Shown here in pieces: positions 18,799 to 27,122 of a stretch of DNA of 53,861 nucleotides; within the stretch, counting starts at the first letter, position 1, and the number at the start of each line of letters is the position of its first letter. The stretch spans positions 1 to 53,861 of the forward strand of contig DROQ01000107.1 in assembly GCA_011321845.1 (NCBI GenBank). The letters are read 5' to 3'. A program made the translations under genes and the position numbers. Below the pieces are notes generated by a model that saw nothing but the letters and a program-made list of their open reading frames with translations, did no database searches and was not told the origin of the DNA. The DNA is from Planctomycetota bacterium (GTDB lineage: Bacteria > Planctomycetota > UBA1135 > GCA-002748355).

Positions 18799-18880
18799 AC
18801 TTTGTTTGGAGGACCTCTTGTTTGTGGATTTGAACTTCCGGGTTGGCGCTCCTCCGAGGAGATGAGGCGAGCGGAATCAT

Positions 18881-19516
18881 TTGGAAAAGGACTTAAAAGC
18901 GTTTGGGCGAGCAGTTGTGGGAGGGGTGAACACCCTGATGGCTCTCTTTGCAGCTTTCCTCTTCATTGCCGGCTATTTTCGAGAGGATCCACTTCCCGTC
19001 TCCAAGAAGGTCTTGGCCCTCCTCGGAGCATCGGTCCTGATCCTCAATCTGCTGCGCTGGCTCTACCTGCGCTCAGGCCCGAACGCCCTTCTTGAGGGTC
19101 CTCTGCTGAGCCAGACCAAGCATGGGGTGGTCCAGGTCTCCCGCGAGGCCATCGAGGCCGGGTTACGCAGCGCCGGGGAGGCCCTCCCCGAGGTGAGCCG
19201 TCTTCGGGTCCGGATCCTGACTCCGACCAAGCGGAAGATCCTGATCCGCGCGCATTACACCACTCCCGAAGGGATCGACATCTTCGATTTGAGCGCCCGT
19301 TTGCGCAGGACCCTTCTCGAAGGTTTCGAGCGCATGGTGCAGCTCGAACGGGAGGGCAAACTCGAGATCGAGCTGGTGTTCGACGGCTTTTACGGAAAGG
19401 TGAAGGCCCCCAAGGCTGCACCCGAGTCCAAGGAAAAAAAGGCGGAATCCCAGGAAACCGAGAGCCAACCCTTCACTGGACCCCGCTATCCGATCGATCT
19501 AGGGGAAGATGCTTAA
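18881..19516 (+). CDS. AmaP/Asp23-like membrane protein
   Basis: 211 residues. Two helices at the N-terminus (about 14-31 and 44-62) are followed by a soluble domain (about 80-168): GVVQVSREAIEAGLRSAGEALPEVSRLRVRI..., then beta-rich KRKILIRAHYTTPEGIDIFDLSARLRRTL and ELVFDGFYG. This layout, two helices then an Asp23-type domain beginning 'xVxVSxEAI', is that of the alkaline-shock membrane anchor AmaP of Firmicutes. The Lys/Glu-rich tail is probably disordered. TTG 18881 is the first possible start, since an in-frame TGA lies at 18863; a later GTG is also possible. It overlaps the next gene by 8 bases. The family call is from pattern only. Confidence 0.6.
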   Translation: MEKDLKAFGRAVVGGVNTLMALFAAFLFIAGYFREDPLPVSKKVLALLGASVLILNLLRWLYLRSGPNALLEGPLLSQTKHGVVQVSREAIEAGLRSAGEALPEVSRLRVRILTPTKRKILIRAHYTTPEGIDIFDLSARLRRTLLEGFERMVQLEREGKLEIELVFDGFYGKVKAPKAAPESKEKKAESQETESQPFTGPRYPIDLGEDA

Positions 19517-20849
19517 GCGCTCCGCTTTTTCCTCCAGGCCCTCTCGGTCCTTCCGGCGTTTGCGAACGGTCCGAGGGCGGGGCTTTTTGGCCTTGTTCCT
19601 CCTTGGGACGCTGGGGAACACGGCCGCTCCTCTTTGTGCCCAGAGTTCCTATGGGTACGGCTATGGCTACGGACGCTATGGCTATGGGCAGTATGGCTAT
19701 GGTGGCGCACCGGGGGCCCAAGGAACCCAGCCCAATCCCTATGTCCCCACGAAGACGGGGGCACAGGGGCAGTCCCCCTTCCCGGTGGGGGGAGGCCAGG
19801 GGCTGCGGTTACCTGGAGTGGGGGGAGGGTTTCCGGTTCGGCTTCCCGGTTTGGGAGGGCAGGGTTCCGGGGCACAGTCGCCATTTCCCTTCCTCCCCTC
19901 ATTGGGGGGGAGGGAAGAGCAGGGCAAGACGAGGCCTCAGACCAGGAACCTGGAGCGTTGGCCTTCTTTTGTGACCATGGGAGGTCCGGGGAAGGTTCCC
20001 TTCGAGGAGGCCAAAATCCGGAACCCCAAGCGGGCGGTTCTCTTTCGGACCGTGGATCGCGTCCTCGTGCGGCCCCGGGGGGAGAGGGCCTTCTACCCCC
20101 TCGCCTTTTGGGACAAGAAACGCGTTCTCGCTTCGGGGTCCCAGATCCGTGTCCTGGGCTCGGGGCGCTATCTCCTCCTCTTTTCGGATGGGACCCGCAT
20201 GGATGTCCTCCGCGAGGGGGCTCTGGACCTGGACCGCATCGACCGGAAGGGACTCGAACTCTCCATGAAGGTCCGGGGCCGCGTCCAAATCAAGCTCGGC
20301 TTGCGCAAACTGCGTCTCAAGCTTTCGGATGGGACGGTGTTGGTGGCCAAGGGAGGTTCCTTTCGCATCGATCGCATCTTTCGGGATGGGCCGGGGGCGG
20401 GGGACCGGAGCCGGGCCTTCCTTCGCATCCGCAACGGGGACGCTTCCCTCGAGGTCCAACCTTCGGGAGCTTTGATCGCGCCCTTCAAGATCCGGCCCTT
20501 CTGGCAGGTTCTTCTCCCCCTCCTGGAGGAGGGGGTGGACGAGGCCGTCCTTGACCAGAAGCTCCAGGGGAAGGAGGCACAGGTCCAGGCCGACTCCTGG
20601 GTGCGGTTCCGTTCCCTTCGGGGCGGAAAGCTGGAGGCGAGGGCGGAGGGGGCGGAGGGGAGGCTGCGTCTGGGGGGCGTTCAATTCTCCATTCCCCCCG
20701 GAAAGACCCTGATCCTGGACCCGCTGCTCGGGGCTCCCTTCTCGGGGGGGCGGCCCGTGCGGGCACGGGCCTCCGGGTCTTCGTCGGCGAGCAAACCATC
20801 TCCAAAGAACACGGGGAATCCGATTTCCCCTCCCGTCAGAAAAAACTAG
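19509..20849 (+). CDS. Secreted Tyr/Gly-repeat protein of unknown function
   Basis: 446 residues. The signal peptide is arginine-rich and long (1-44), cleaved after PLCA before Gln45. The mature N-terminus is a run of YG dipeptides ([20 protein letters not shown], 47-66), then a Gly/Pro/Gln-rich low-complexity region to about 140. The C-terminal 270 residues are beta-rich with repeated 'DGT' turns ([29 protein letters not shown]), resembling FecR-like periplasmic domains in pattern. It ends in a Ser/Pro tail. It begins 8 bases before the stop of the AmaP-like gene, so the two are coupled. Likely a cell-envelope or matrix protein; function unknown. Confidence 0.7.
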   Translation: MLKRSAFSSRPSRSFRRLRTVRGRGFLALFLLGTLGNTAAPLCAQSSYGYGYGYGRYGYGQYGYGGAPGAQGTQPNPYVPTKTGAQGQSPFPVGGGQGLRLPGVGGGFPVRLPGLGGQGSGAQSPFPFLPSLGGREEQGKTRPQTRNLERWPSFVTMGGPGKVPFEEAKIRNPKRAVLFRTVDRVLVRPRGERAFYPLAFWDKKRVLASGSQIRVLGSGRYLLLFSDGTRMDVLREGALDLDRIDRKGLELSMKVRGRVQIKLGLRKLRLKLSDGTVLVAKGGSFRIDRIFRDGPGAGDRSRAFLRIRNGDASLEVQPSGALIAPFKIRPFWQVLLPLLEEGVDEAVLDQKLQGKEAQVQADSWVRFRSLRGGKLEARAEGAEGRLRLGGVQFSIPPGKTLILDPLLGAPFSGGRPVRARASGSSSASKPSPKNTGNPISPPVRKN

Positions 20850-20869
20850 GCACAGAGCGAGAAACCAAA

Positions 20870-21823
20870 ATGAGCAAACGAGCGTTGGTCACCGGGGGAG
20901 CCGGTTTCCTTGGATCCCACCTTTGCGAGAGGCTCCTCTCGGAGGGGGTGGAGGTGATCTGCATGGACAACCTCTTGACCGGGAACCTGGACAACCTTTC
21001 GGACCTTTGGGGCAAGGATGGATTCCATTTCATCAAGCAGGATGTCACCGAGTACATCCACATTCCCGGGTCCCTGGATTACATCCTCCACTTCGCTTCT
21101 CCCGCCAGCCCCATCGACTATCAAATGCTCCCCATCCAGACCCTCAAGGTAGGGAGCTTGGGAACCCACAAGGCCTTGGGGCTGGCCAAGGAGAAGAACG
21201 CCCGCTTCCTCCTGGCGAGTACTTCGGAGACCTACGGAGATCCGCTGGTCCACCCTCAGCCCGAAACCTATTGGGGCAACGTCAATCCGGTCGGGCCCCG
21301 AGGAGTGTATGACGAGGCCAAACGCTTCGCCGAAGCCATGACCATGGGCTACCATCGCTTTCACGGGGTGGATACTCGGATTGTCCGGATTTTCAACACC
21401 TATGGGCCGAGGATGCGACTCGAGGATGGGCGGGTCCTGCCCGCCTTCATGAGCCAGGCCCTTCGCGGGGAACCGATGACCGTGTTCGGGGATGGTTCCC
21501 AGACGCGCTCCTTCTGCTATGTGGATGATCTCATCGAAGGAATCCTCCGCCTCCTCCGGAGCGATGAGGTTCTACCGACCAACATCGGAAATCCCTCGGA
21601 GATGACCATCCTGCAATTCGCCGAGAAGGTTCGGGAACTCTGTGGGAGCAAGAGCGAGATCTGCTTCAAGGAGCTTCCGGAGGATGACCCCAAGATCCGT
21701 CAACCCGATATCACCAAGGCCAAGGAGGTCCTTGGTTGGGAGCCCAAGGTGAGTCTGGATGAAGGCTTGAGGCGGACCTTGGACTATTTCAGGCAGAAGG
21801 TCGGAGGAACCGAAAAAAGCTGA
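20870..21823 (+). CDS. UDP-glucuronate decarboxylase (UDP-xylose synthase)-like SDR
   Basis: 317 residues, extended short-chain dehydrogenase fold. The NAD-binding GGAGFLGSH is at the N-terminus, followed by [14 protein letters not shown]; the catalytic Tyr147/Lys151 are in [32 protein letters not shown] and [10 protein letters not shown] are typical of UDP-GlcA decarboxylases, which oxidise and decarboxylate UDP-GlcA to UDP-xylose. It opens the nucleotide-sugar region and is followed by glmS. A UDP-glucuronate producer of the UDP-glucose dehydrogenase type is not certain here. Confidence 0.88.
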   Translation: MSKRALVTGGAGFLGSHLCERLLSEGVEVICMDNLLTGNLDNLSDLWGKDGFHFIKQDVTEYIHIPGSLDYILHFASPASPIDYQMLPIQTLKVGSLGTHKALGLAKEKNARFLLASTSETYGDPLVHPQPETYWGNVNPVGPRGVYDEAKRFAEAMTMGYHRFHGVDTRIVRIFNTYGPRMRLEDGRVLPAFMSQALRGEPMTVFGDGSQTRSFCYVDDLIEGILRLLRSDEVLPTNIGNPSEMTILQFAEKVRELCGSKSEICFKELPEDDPKIRQPDITKAKEVLGWEPKVSLDEGLRRTLDYFRQKVGGTEKS

Positions 21824-21891
21824 GGTGGCCCTCCGTCCCCCTCCTGGGACCCGGGTCGGGATCAGGCGCGAGTCAGAGAGGAAAGACCTTC

Positions 21892-23748
21892 ATGTGCGGA
21901 ATCGTAGCGGCATGCTTCAAGAACGGGGACGTGGTCCCCACCCTCGTCGAGGGTCTCCGCTGTCTCGAATACCGGGGCTATGACTCCGCCGGCCTCGCAG
22001 TCCTGGCACCCGGTCTCCCCGTGAGAAAGGCGAAGGGGCGGGTCGAGGACCTGGCGCAGCTCATCGAGCAAAACCCCCTCCCCGACTCCTCTGTGGGGAT
22101 CGCCCACACGCGCTGGGCCACCCATGGGGAGCCTTCACAGGTCAACTCCCATCCCCACCGGGCGGGATCCGTGGTGCTCGTCCACAACGGAATCCTCGAA
22201 AACTTCGAGAGCTTGAAAGAGAGCTTTGTGGAAGAAGGGAGGGAGTTCGTTTCGCAGACCGATTCCGAGGTCTGGGCGGCCCTCCTGGACCATGAGATCG
22301 GGCTTGTTCGGAAGGACGGCCCCCTGGATCCCATGGGCGTGATGCGGGCCTTGAACCGTTCCATGGCGCGGGCCCGAGGGAGTTATGGCCTGGCCATCCT
22401 GGTGGAGGAACTTCCGGGCCTGGTCTTCTTCGCCCGCAACGAGAGCCCCCTGGTGCTCGGCCTTTCTCCCGATGGGAACTATGTCGCCTCCGATGTCCAG
22501 GCCGTCCTGGCTCGAACCCACGATTTCATCTATCTCCTCGAGGGCCAGTGTGGGTGGATCGACGCCGAGTCCTTCCATGTCTTCGACCGGGATCTGGGCG
22601 AGGTCCAGCCCGAGGTCGAGCATCTGGATTGGGACGCGGAGTCGGTGGGCAAGTCGGGTTACGAGCACTTCATGCTCAAGGAGATCGAGGAGCAGGGGAT
22701 CGTCCTCGCCCAAACCCTGAGCAGCACGACCTCGTCCAAGGATCGCATTCTCCCGGATTTCCGGGTCTCCGACGATACCCTGCGTTCCTTCGATCGCATC
22801 GTGATCGTGGCCTGCGGGACCGCCCTCCACGCGGGTCGTCTCGGCCGCTACATCCTCGAGGAGGCCACAGGGATCCCTGTGGACGTGGACTTCGCCTCGG
22901 AGTTTCGTTATCGCAATCCCCTCCTCGGGGAGCGGGACCTGGTTCTCGCCATTTCCCAGTCGGGTGAGACTGCGGACACTCTCGGCGCAGTCAAGGTTGC
23001 GCGGGAAAAGGGGGCCACGGCGGTGGCGATCTGCAATGTGCGTGGTTCCTCTCTCTGCCGGCTGGTCGCCGACACCATCCTGACCCAGTGCGGGCCGGAG
23101 ATCGGGGTTGCCTCGACCAAGGCCTTCACCGCCCAGGTGCTCGCCATCCACCTTCTCGCAATGCGCGTGGGAATGGCCCGCAGGCAGATGGGAGAGGAAG
23201 AACTTCTGCGCAGACTCCAGCTCCTGCGCAGTTCGAGGACGGCCATCGAGACCCTTCTTTCCCACCAGGTGAGGAGCCACATCGCCGAAGTGGCGAAAAA
23301 ATACGCCCACAAATCGGTCTATTTCTTCCTGGGGAGGGGAGCCGACTATCCCATTGCCCTGGAGGGAGCCCTCAAGCTCAAAGAGATCTCCTATCTCCAC
23401 GCCGAAGGCTATCCCGCAGGCGAGATGAAACACGGCCCCCTGGCCCTGGTTTCGGAGGATATGGTTGTGGTCGCCCTGGCCGGCGAAGGTCCCGTCTACG
23501 ACAAGGTCCTGGGGAACATGCAGGAGGTCAAGACCCGGGGCGCCAAGCTCGTGGTCCTGACCAACACCGACAAGCGCGAGGCCATCGAACTGGCGGACGA
23601 TGTCGTCCTGATTCCCCGGACGGATCCTCTGGTGGCCCCCCTTCTTCATGTGATCCCTTTGCAATACTTGGCCTACTATGTCGCCTTGGAGAGAGGTTGC
23701 GAAATCGACAAACCTCGCAACCTCGCCAAGAGCGTTACGGTGGAGTAG
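21892..23748 (+). CDS. glmS: Glutamine--fructose-6-phosphate aminotransferase (isomerizing)
   Basis: 618 residues. It makes glucosamine-6-phosphate from fructose-6-phosphate and glutamine, the entry to UDP-GlcNAc. The N-terminal nucleophile Cys2 (MCGIVAACF) starts the Ntn glutaminase domain (1 to about 215, with RGYDSAG and HTRWATHG). Two SIS domains follow (about 295-430 and 465-600), with the sugar-phosphate loops SQSGETADT and GRGADYPIALEGALKLKEISY, and the family-typical end KPRNLAKSVTVE. A GAGAGGAAAG ribosome site precedes the ATG. No glmS ribozyme fits in the 68 bases upstream. Its place among nucleotide-sugar genes suggests a supply role for polysaccharide GlcNAc. Confidence 0.98.
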   Translation: MCGIVAACFKNGDVVPTLVEGLRCLEYRGYDSAGLAVLAPGLPVRKAKGRVEDLAQLIEQNPLPDSSVGIAHTRWATHGEPSQVNSHPHRAGSVVLVHNGILENFESLKESFVEEGREFVSQTDSEVWAALLDHEIGLVRKDGPLDPMGVMRALNRSMARARGSYGLAILVEELPGLVFFARNESPLVLGLSPDGNYVASDVQAVLARTHDFIYLLEGQCGWIDAESFHVFDRDLGEVQPEVEHLDWDAESVGKSGYEHFMLKEIEEQGIVLAQTLSSTTSSKDRILPDFRVSDDTLRSFDRIVIVACGTALHAGRLGRYILEEATGIPVDVDFASEFRYRNPLLGERDLVLAISQSGETADTLGAVKVAREKGATAVAICNVRGSSLCRLVADTILTQCGPEIGVASTKAFTAQVLAIHLLAMRVGMARRQMGEEELLRRLQLLRSSRTAIETLLSHQVRSHIAEVAKKYAHKSVYFFLGRGADYPIALEGALKLKEISYLHAEGYPAGEMKHGPLALVSEDMVVVALAGEGPVYDKVLGNMQEVKTRGAKLVVLTNTDKREAIELADDVVLIPRTDPLVAPLLHVIPLQYLAYYVALERGCEIDKPRNLAKSVTVE

Positions 23749-23803
23749 TCCAAGGGAGTGAAGTACCGAGACAAGGAGGCTTTTCGTCCAGGTCGAACTC
23801 GTG

Positions 23804-23928
23804 GCCCTTTCCAGCCTGCCATCGACCCTCTGGGGTCCTTGCAGGCTGAAAAGGGCAAAGGATCCGAAGGATCCTGTTCTTGGAGCAAAGGCTCTCGCCA
23901 GATGATTCGAGATCATGAAGAATGCGGG
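23804..23928. repeat. Structured 125-bp element, copy 1
   Basis: It matches 24023-24147 at 121 of 125 positions with no gap. It contains a long imperfect hairpin (23804-23856): arms GCCCTTT-c-CAGCCTGC and GCAGGCTG-a-AAAGGGC, with an inner stem GACCC/GGGTC, 20 base pairs in all. Next comes GGATCC-GAA-GGATCC (23860-23874), then ATGAT-TCGAG-ATCAT (23902-23916). No open frame with coding character runs through it. Confidence 0.9.
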
Positions 23929-23947
23929 AAACCCGGATTCTTCATGA
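23913..23947. repeat. Hairpin at the edge of element copy 1
   Basis: TCATGAAGAATGCGGG (23913-23928) pairs with CCCGGATTCTTCATGA (23932-23947) over 15 of 16 positions around an AAA loop. The left arm is the end of element copy 1; the right arm is in the spacer and is missing after copy 2. Confidence 0.85.
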
Positions 23948-23964
23948 GATCGGATCAAGTGCCA

Positions 23965-23987
23965 GCAAAGTCCGAATCGGACTTTGC
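23965..23987. repeat. Perfect 10-bp hairpin in the spacer between the two elements
   Basis: GCAAAGTCCG-AAT-CGGACTTTGC, a perfect stem with a 3-base loop. No U-run follows on either strand, so it is not a standard terminator. Confidence 0.85.
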
Positions 23988-24022
23988 ATGAAGGTTCTGG
24001 GGAAGAGGATTTGTGCCAAGAT

Positions 24023-24147
24023 GCCCTTTCCAGCCTGCAATCGACCCCCTGGGGTCCTTGCAGGCTGTAAAGGGCAAAGGATCCGAAGGATCCTGTTCTT
24101 GGTGCAAAGGCTCTCGCCAGATGATTCGAGATCATGAAGAATGCGGG
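24023..24147. repeat. Structured 125-bp element, copy 2
   Basis: Direct repeat of 23804-23928. Of the four differences, three fall at unpaired positions of the long hairpin (24039, 24048, 24068), so its 20 base pairs are kept; the fourth (24103) lies outside it. The copy ends 36 bases before the next gene, so it is probably part of that gene's leader if transcription starts upstream. Confidence 0.9.
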
Positions 24148-24183
24148 TAAGGCAAAACAGCCCTTCCATCCGAAGAGAGAACT

Positions 24184-25452
24184 ATGGAAACAGTACAAGC
24201 TGTCATTGGTCTGGGGTACGTTGGAGTCCCCCTCGCGGTCGCCTTCGCCGAGTCCGGCTTCAAGGTGATCGGAGTGGATGTCTCAGAAGAGAAGGCGAAG
24301 GTCCTCAACCAGGGAACGTCGATCACCCCCGATGTGAGCGATGAGCGGGTCCAGGCTCTCGTCGCCGAAGGGCGCCTGGAGGCGACCACCGATTTCTCCA
24401 GAGTTTCGGAGGCGGACCTGATTTCCATCTGTGTCCCCACGCCCCTGAGCAAGAGCAAGGACCCTGACATTTCCTACATTGTCTCGGCCTGTGACGCGAT
24501 CGTTCCCCATGTCAAGGAGGGCGCGGTCGTGGTTCTCGAATCTACAACCTATCCGGGTACCACGCGCGAGATCATCCTCCCACGTTTCGAAAAGCGCGGC
24601 TTCAAAGTGGGGGAGAACCTCTTCCTGGCTTTTTCGCCCGAACGGGTGGATCCCGGCAATGAAACATGGAACATTCGGAATACCCCCAAGGTGGTGGGAG
24701 GTTTGACCAAGGAGTGCGGGCGTCGCGCCGCCGAACTCTATGGCAGGGCGTTGGAGACCATCATCCCTGTCCAGAGCGCCGAATCGGCCGAGATGGTCAA
24801 GCTGCTCGAGAACACCTTCCGGGCGATCAACATCGGTCTGGTGAATGAGCTGGCCATGGTCTGCAGCCGCCTCGGGCTCAACGCCTGGGAGATCATCGAC
24901 GCAGCGGCGAGCAAGCCTTTTGGGTTCATGGCCTTCCGTCCGGGTCCCGGTCTGGGGGGACACTGCATCCCCATCGACCCCCTCTACCTGAGCTGGAAGA
25001 TGCGGATGTTGGACTACCGTGTCCGTTTCATCGACCTGGCCGACGAGGTGAACTCCTTCATGCCCGAGTATGTCGTCCGCCGTTGCGGCGAGATCCTCAA
25101 CGAGTATGAAAAGAGCGTCAAGGGGAGCCGGGTCCTCCTCATGGGGGTCGCCTACAAGAAGGACATCGACGACGTCCGGGAGTCTCCGGCCTTGGATCTC
25201 TATGAGAAGCTCGTCCATCTTGGGGCCCGCGTGGTTTACCACGATCCCTACGTGAAGAGTTTCAACTTCCGTGGAGAGACCACCGAGGGAATCTCCTGGG
25301 ACCAGGTCTGCAGGGAGGATTTCGATCTCATCCTGATCGCCACTGACCACAGCCGGACGGATTACGCCACCCTCGCCAAGCGTGGCATCCCGGTTTTGGA
25401 CACCCGGAACGCCCTCAAGGGTTTCGAGGGGGAGCACCTGTTCACTCTCTGA
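24184..25452 (+). CDS. Nucleotide-sugar 6-dehydrogenase, WbpA/TviB type (probably UDP-GlcNAc dehydrogenase)
   Basis: 422 residues. It oxidises the C6 hydroxyl of a UDP-hexose to the uronic acid with two NAD+. The N-terminal Rossmann domain has VIGLGYVGVPLA; the central domain has ESTTYPGTT and AFSPERVDPGN; the catalytic Cys261 is in GPGLGGHCIPIDPLYLSWK, the form typical of UDP-GlcNAc/UDP-ManNAc dehydrogenases rather than UDP-glucose dehydrogenase; the C-domain has MGVAYKKDIDDVRESPALD. It follows the structured repeat region and ends 4 bases from a convergent gene. The exact substrate cannot be fixed from sequence alone. Confidence 0.9.
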   Translation: METVQAVIGLGYVGVPLAVAFAESGFKVIGVDVSEEKAKVLNQGTSITPDVSDERVQALVAEGRLEATTDFSRVSEADLISICVPTPLSKSKDPDISYIVSACDAIVPHVKEGAVVVLESTTYPGTTREIILPRFEKRGFKVGENLFLAFSPERVDPGNETWNIRNTPKVVGGLTKECGRRAAELYGRALETIIPVQSAESAEMVKLLENTFRAINIGLVNELAMVCSRLGLNAWEIIDAAASKPFGFMAFRPGPGLGGHCIPIDPLYLSWKMRMLDYRVRFIDLADEVNSFMPEYVVRRCGEILNEYEKSVKGSRVLLMGVAYKKDIDDVRESPALDLYEKLVHLGARVVYHDPYVKSFNFRGETTEGISWDQVCREDFDLILIATDHSRTDYATLAKRGIPVLDTRNALKGFEGEHLFTL

Positions 25453-25456
25453 TCTC

Positions 25457-26695
25457 TTATCGTCGTTTGTCGGTTCCCAGGGCCGTGGACAACGCGGTTC
25501 CCTTGGGACCCAGGGCCTTGGCCACCCTTGCGGCCACTTCCGCAAAGGATCCTTCCAAACGCTTTTTCGCTTGCTGGAAAAAAGCTTCCGTGCTCCTGGC
25601 TTGAGCGAGGATCCCCTGGGAGGCTTTTTCGAAACGGGCGTTGACGGCCTGGATTTGGCGGTTTTCGTGGGCGAAGAGGGGGACCCGAAGGGGGGGCAGG
25701 GAACTCTTCAGATCCGTCAGGAAGGATGGGATCCGAAACTCTTTCAAGGCCAAAAGCATGAGACATTCCGCTCGGGTGAAGTACTCGTCTCCAGGATCCT
25801 TGGGATCGTACCGAAGGAGGCTCTCGGGAAAAGGGTCCTGGGGGCGTAGGACGAGGCTCAGAGCCACCGCTTCCCTGAGTCCCCGGTACCTCCGATAGGA
25901 GCCAAAACTCCGAAACAGGATGGACCGCAATTCGGCCATGTTCTTTTTCCGCAGGTCCTTCTGCAGGTCGGGTTGGTTCTGGAAGCAGTACCGGATCCAG
26001 GCGCTGATCATGGCATCGAAATAAAACAGGCTTTCTCCAGCGCGACTGCTGCTGTCCATGGCCTCGTAGAAATCCATGGATTCCTTGTTGTAGGTTTCCA
26101 GGAAATGGGCAAGGCGGTCGATGGATCGATCCTGGTCCAAATCGCGGAGGAGGGCGGCGAGGCTCCGATCGAGATAGGGTGGATAGCCCAGGAGCAAGGC
26201 TCGGAATTCCTTGACCTCCTCCTGGAGTGCGAGTTTTGCCTTGAACTGCTTTTCGGTTTTCGTGCGAGGTTTCCAGGCTTTCCAGGAGGGTTCCCGAACC
26301 TCGATGGTTCCCCGCCCAAAGACATAGCGAACATGACAGGGGAAGGGGAGATCCCCATAGATGTCCCGGCGGGGCGCCGGTCTACCGGAGAAGCGGTTTT
26401 TTCTCTTCTTTTTTTTCTTTTTCAAAGGGCGGAGGCGGGCTTTGCCGGGCAGGGCTTTTTTGGCCCAGGCTTTGAGCTGGGAGAGATAGGGGTCTTCCAC
26501 CTCCTCTGCAATCCGGCGAAGATGCTTGAGGAGGCCTTTGCGTTGGGTGGGGGACTGCTTTCGGAACCACCGTATTTTTTGGTGGAGAATCTTCTCTCCC
26601 AGGGGTGGGGGAGGTGATCCCTGGATGGGAGCAGGGCAAGCAAGGGAAATCAGAAACGCTGGAAACGAGAAAAGGACCGCGAATGCTTGGCTCAT
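25457..26695 (-). CDS. Exported protein of unknown function
   Basis: 412 residues. The N-terminus is a signal-like hydrophobic stretch (MSQAFAVLFSFPAFLISLACPAP); the Cys follows SLA, a poor lipobox, so lipoprotein status is doubtful. A very basic region (RPLKKKKKKRKNR, near 95) is followed by a helix-rich body containing DMDSS-type and aromatic segments, ending in a Lys/Arg tail. No domain is recognised. ATG 26695 is chosen because GGAGGA lies 4 bases upstream; an in-frame TTG at 26707 overlaps that ribosome site. It is on the strand opposite to its neighbours and downstream of a small membrane-protein gene. Confidence 0.72.
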   Translation of the reverse strand: MSQAFAVLFSFPAFLISLACPAPIQGSPPPPLGEKILHQKIRWFRKQSPTQRKGLLKHLRRIAEEVEDPYLSQLKAWAKKALPGKARLRPLKKKKKKRKNRFSGRPAPRRDIYGDLPFPCHVRYVFGRGTIEVREPSWKAWKPRTKTEKQFKAKLALQEEVKEFRALLLGYPPYLDRSLAALLRDLDQDRSIDRLAHFLETYNKESMDFYEAMDSSSRAGESLFYFDAMISAWIRYCFQNQPDLQKDLRKKNMAELRSILFRSFGSYRRYRGLREAVALSLVLRPQDPFPESLLRYDPKDPGDEYFTRAECLMLLALKEFRIPSFLTDLKSSLPPLRVPLFAHENRQIQAVNARFEKASQGILAQARSTEAFFQQAKKRLEGSFAEVAARVAKALGPKGTALSTALGTDKRR

Positions 26696-26754
26696 GGGTT
26701 CCTCCAAGAGAGAGCTGTGGATCTCTTGGAACGGTCCTATGGGCGAATTCTTCC

Positions 26755-26785
26755 AAAAAAGGGAACAAAGGGGAGAGTTTCCCCA
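26755..26785 (-). terminator. Weak terminator-like hairpin after the small membrane protein
   Basis: Read on the minus strand: GGGGA-AACTC-TCCCC, then TTTGTTCCCTTTTTT. The stem has only five pairs and the U-run is interrupted, so termination would be partial. It lies between the small membrane protein gene and the exported protein gene. Confidence 0.3.
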
Positions 26786-26794
26786 GGATCCGTT

Positions 26795-27049
26795 CTATCT
26801 ACGCCTCTTTCGGGGGGAGGTGAAGAGGAGCCAGGTCACGAGGGTGGCCGCAAGGGCCCCAATCCCTGCCGCGGAGCCGAGGGCGAGATAGAAATCACGG
26901 GAGGAGAAGACCCGCTCCTCCAGGACTACGGGGACCTTGGTCCCGAAGATGTGGATCACGGCGTCTTCCTTGAAATGGAGGGTCAAGAAATAGGCAGCCA
27001 CTGCACCGGTCAGGGCGGAGCCCAAGAAGGTCAGAAGGAAACGCTTCAT
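26795..27049 (-). CDS. Small two-helix membrane protein of unknown function
   Basis: 84 residues: a first hydrophobic segment (FLLTFLGSALTGAVAAYFLTL), a short loop with VIHIFGTKVPVVLEERVF, a second segment (ALGSAAGIGALAATLVTWLLF) and a basic end PRKRRR. The hydrophobic layout makes a real gene likely although no ribosome site is seen before the ATG. It is divergent from the epimerase at 27123, sharing a 73-base upstream region, and probably heads a transcript with the exported protein gene. Confidence 0.55.
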   Translation of the reverse strand: MKRFLLTFLGSALTGAVAAYFLTLHFKEDAVIHIFGTKVPVVLEERVFSSRDFYLALGSAAGIGALAATLVTWLLFTSPRKRRR

Positions 27050-27122
27050 GGGGGAATCATATTGCCCCTTTCATGCGAAAGGATGGGGTTTTTTGGAGGG
27101 CCGGGAGGTAAATTCCTTCGCC

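Larger units (their letters stand above)
23749..24183. other. 435-bp non-coding, highly palindromic spacer between glmS and the sugar dehydrogenase
   Basis: No gene is supported here on either strand. It contains two 125-bp direct copies of a structured element (23804-23928 and 24023-24147) separated by 94 bases with two further hairpins. The first 55 bases and last 36 bases show nothing notable apart from the weak ribosome site GAAGAGAG before 24184. Confidence 0.85.

Noticed and set aside
21824-21891. glmS ribozyme
   Set aside because: Only 68 bases separate the genes, too short for the ribozyme core, and no characteristic sequence is visible.
22135-24198. 687-codon minus-strand frame with an apparent repeated peptide (SNHLARAFAPRTGSFGS)
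   Set aside because: The repeated peptide comes from the duplicated non-coding element at 23804-24147 and the rest is glmS antisense; no ribosome site or domain.
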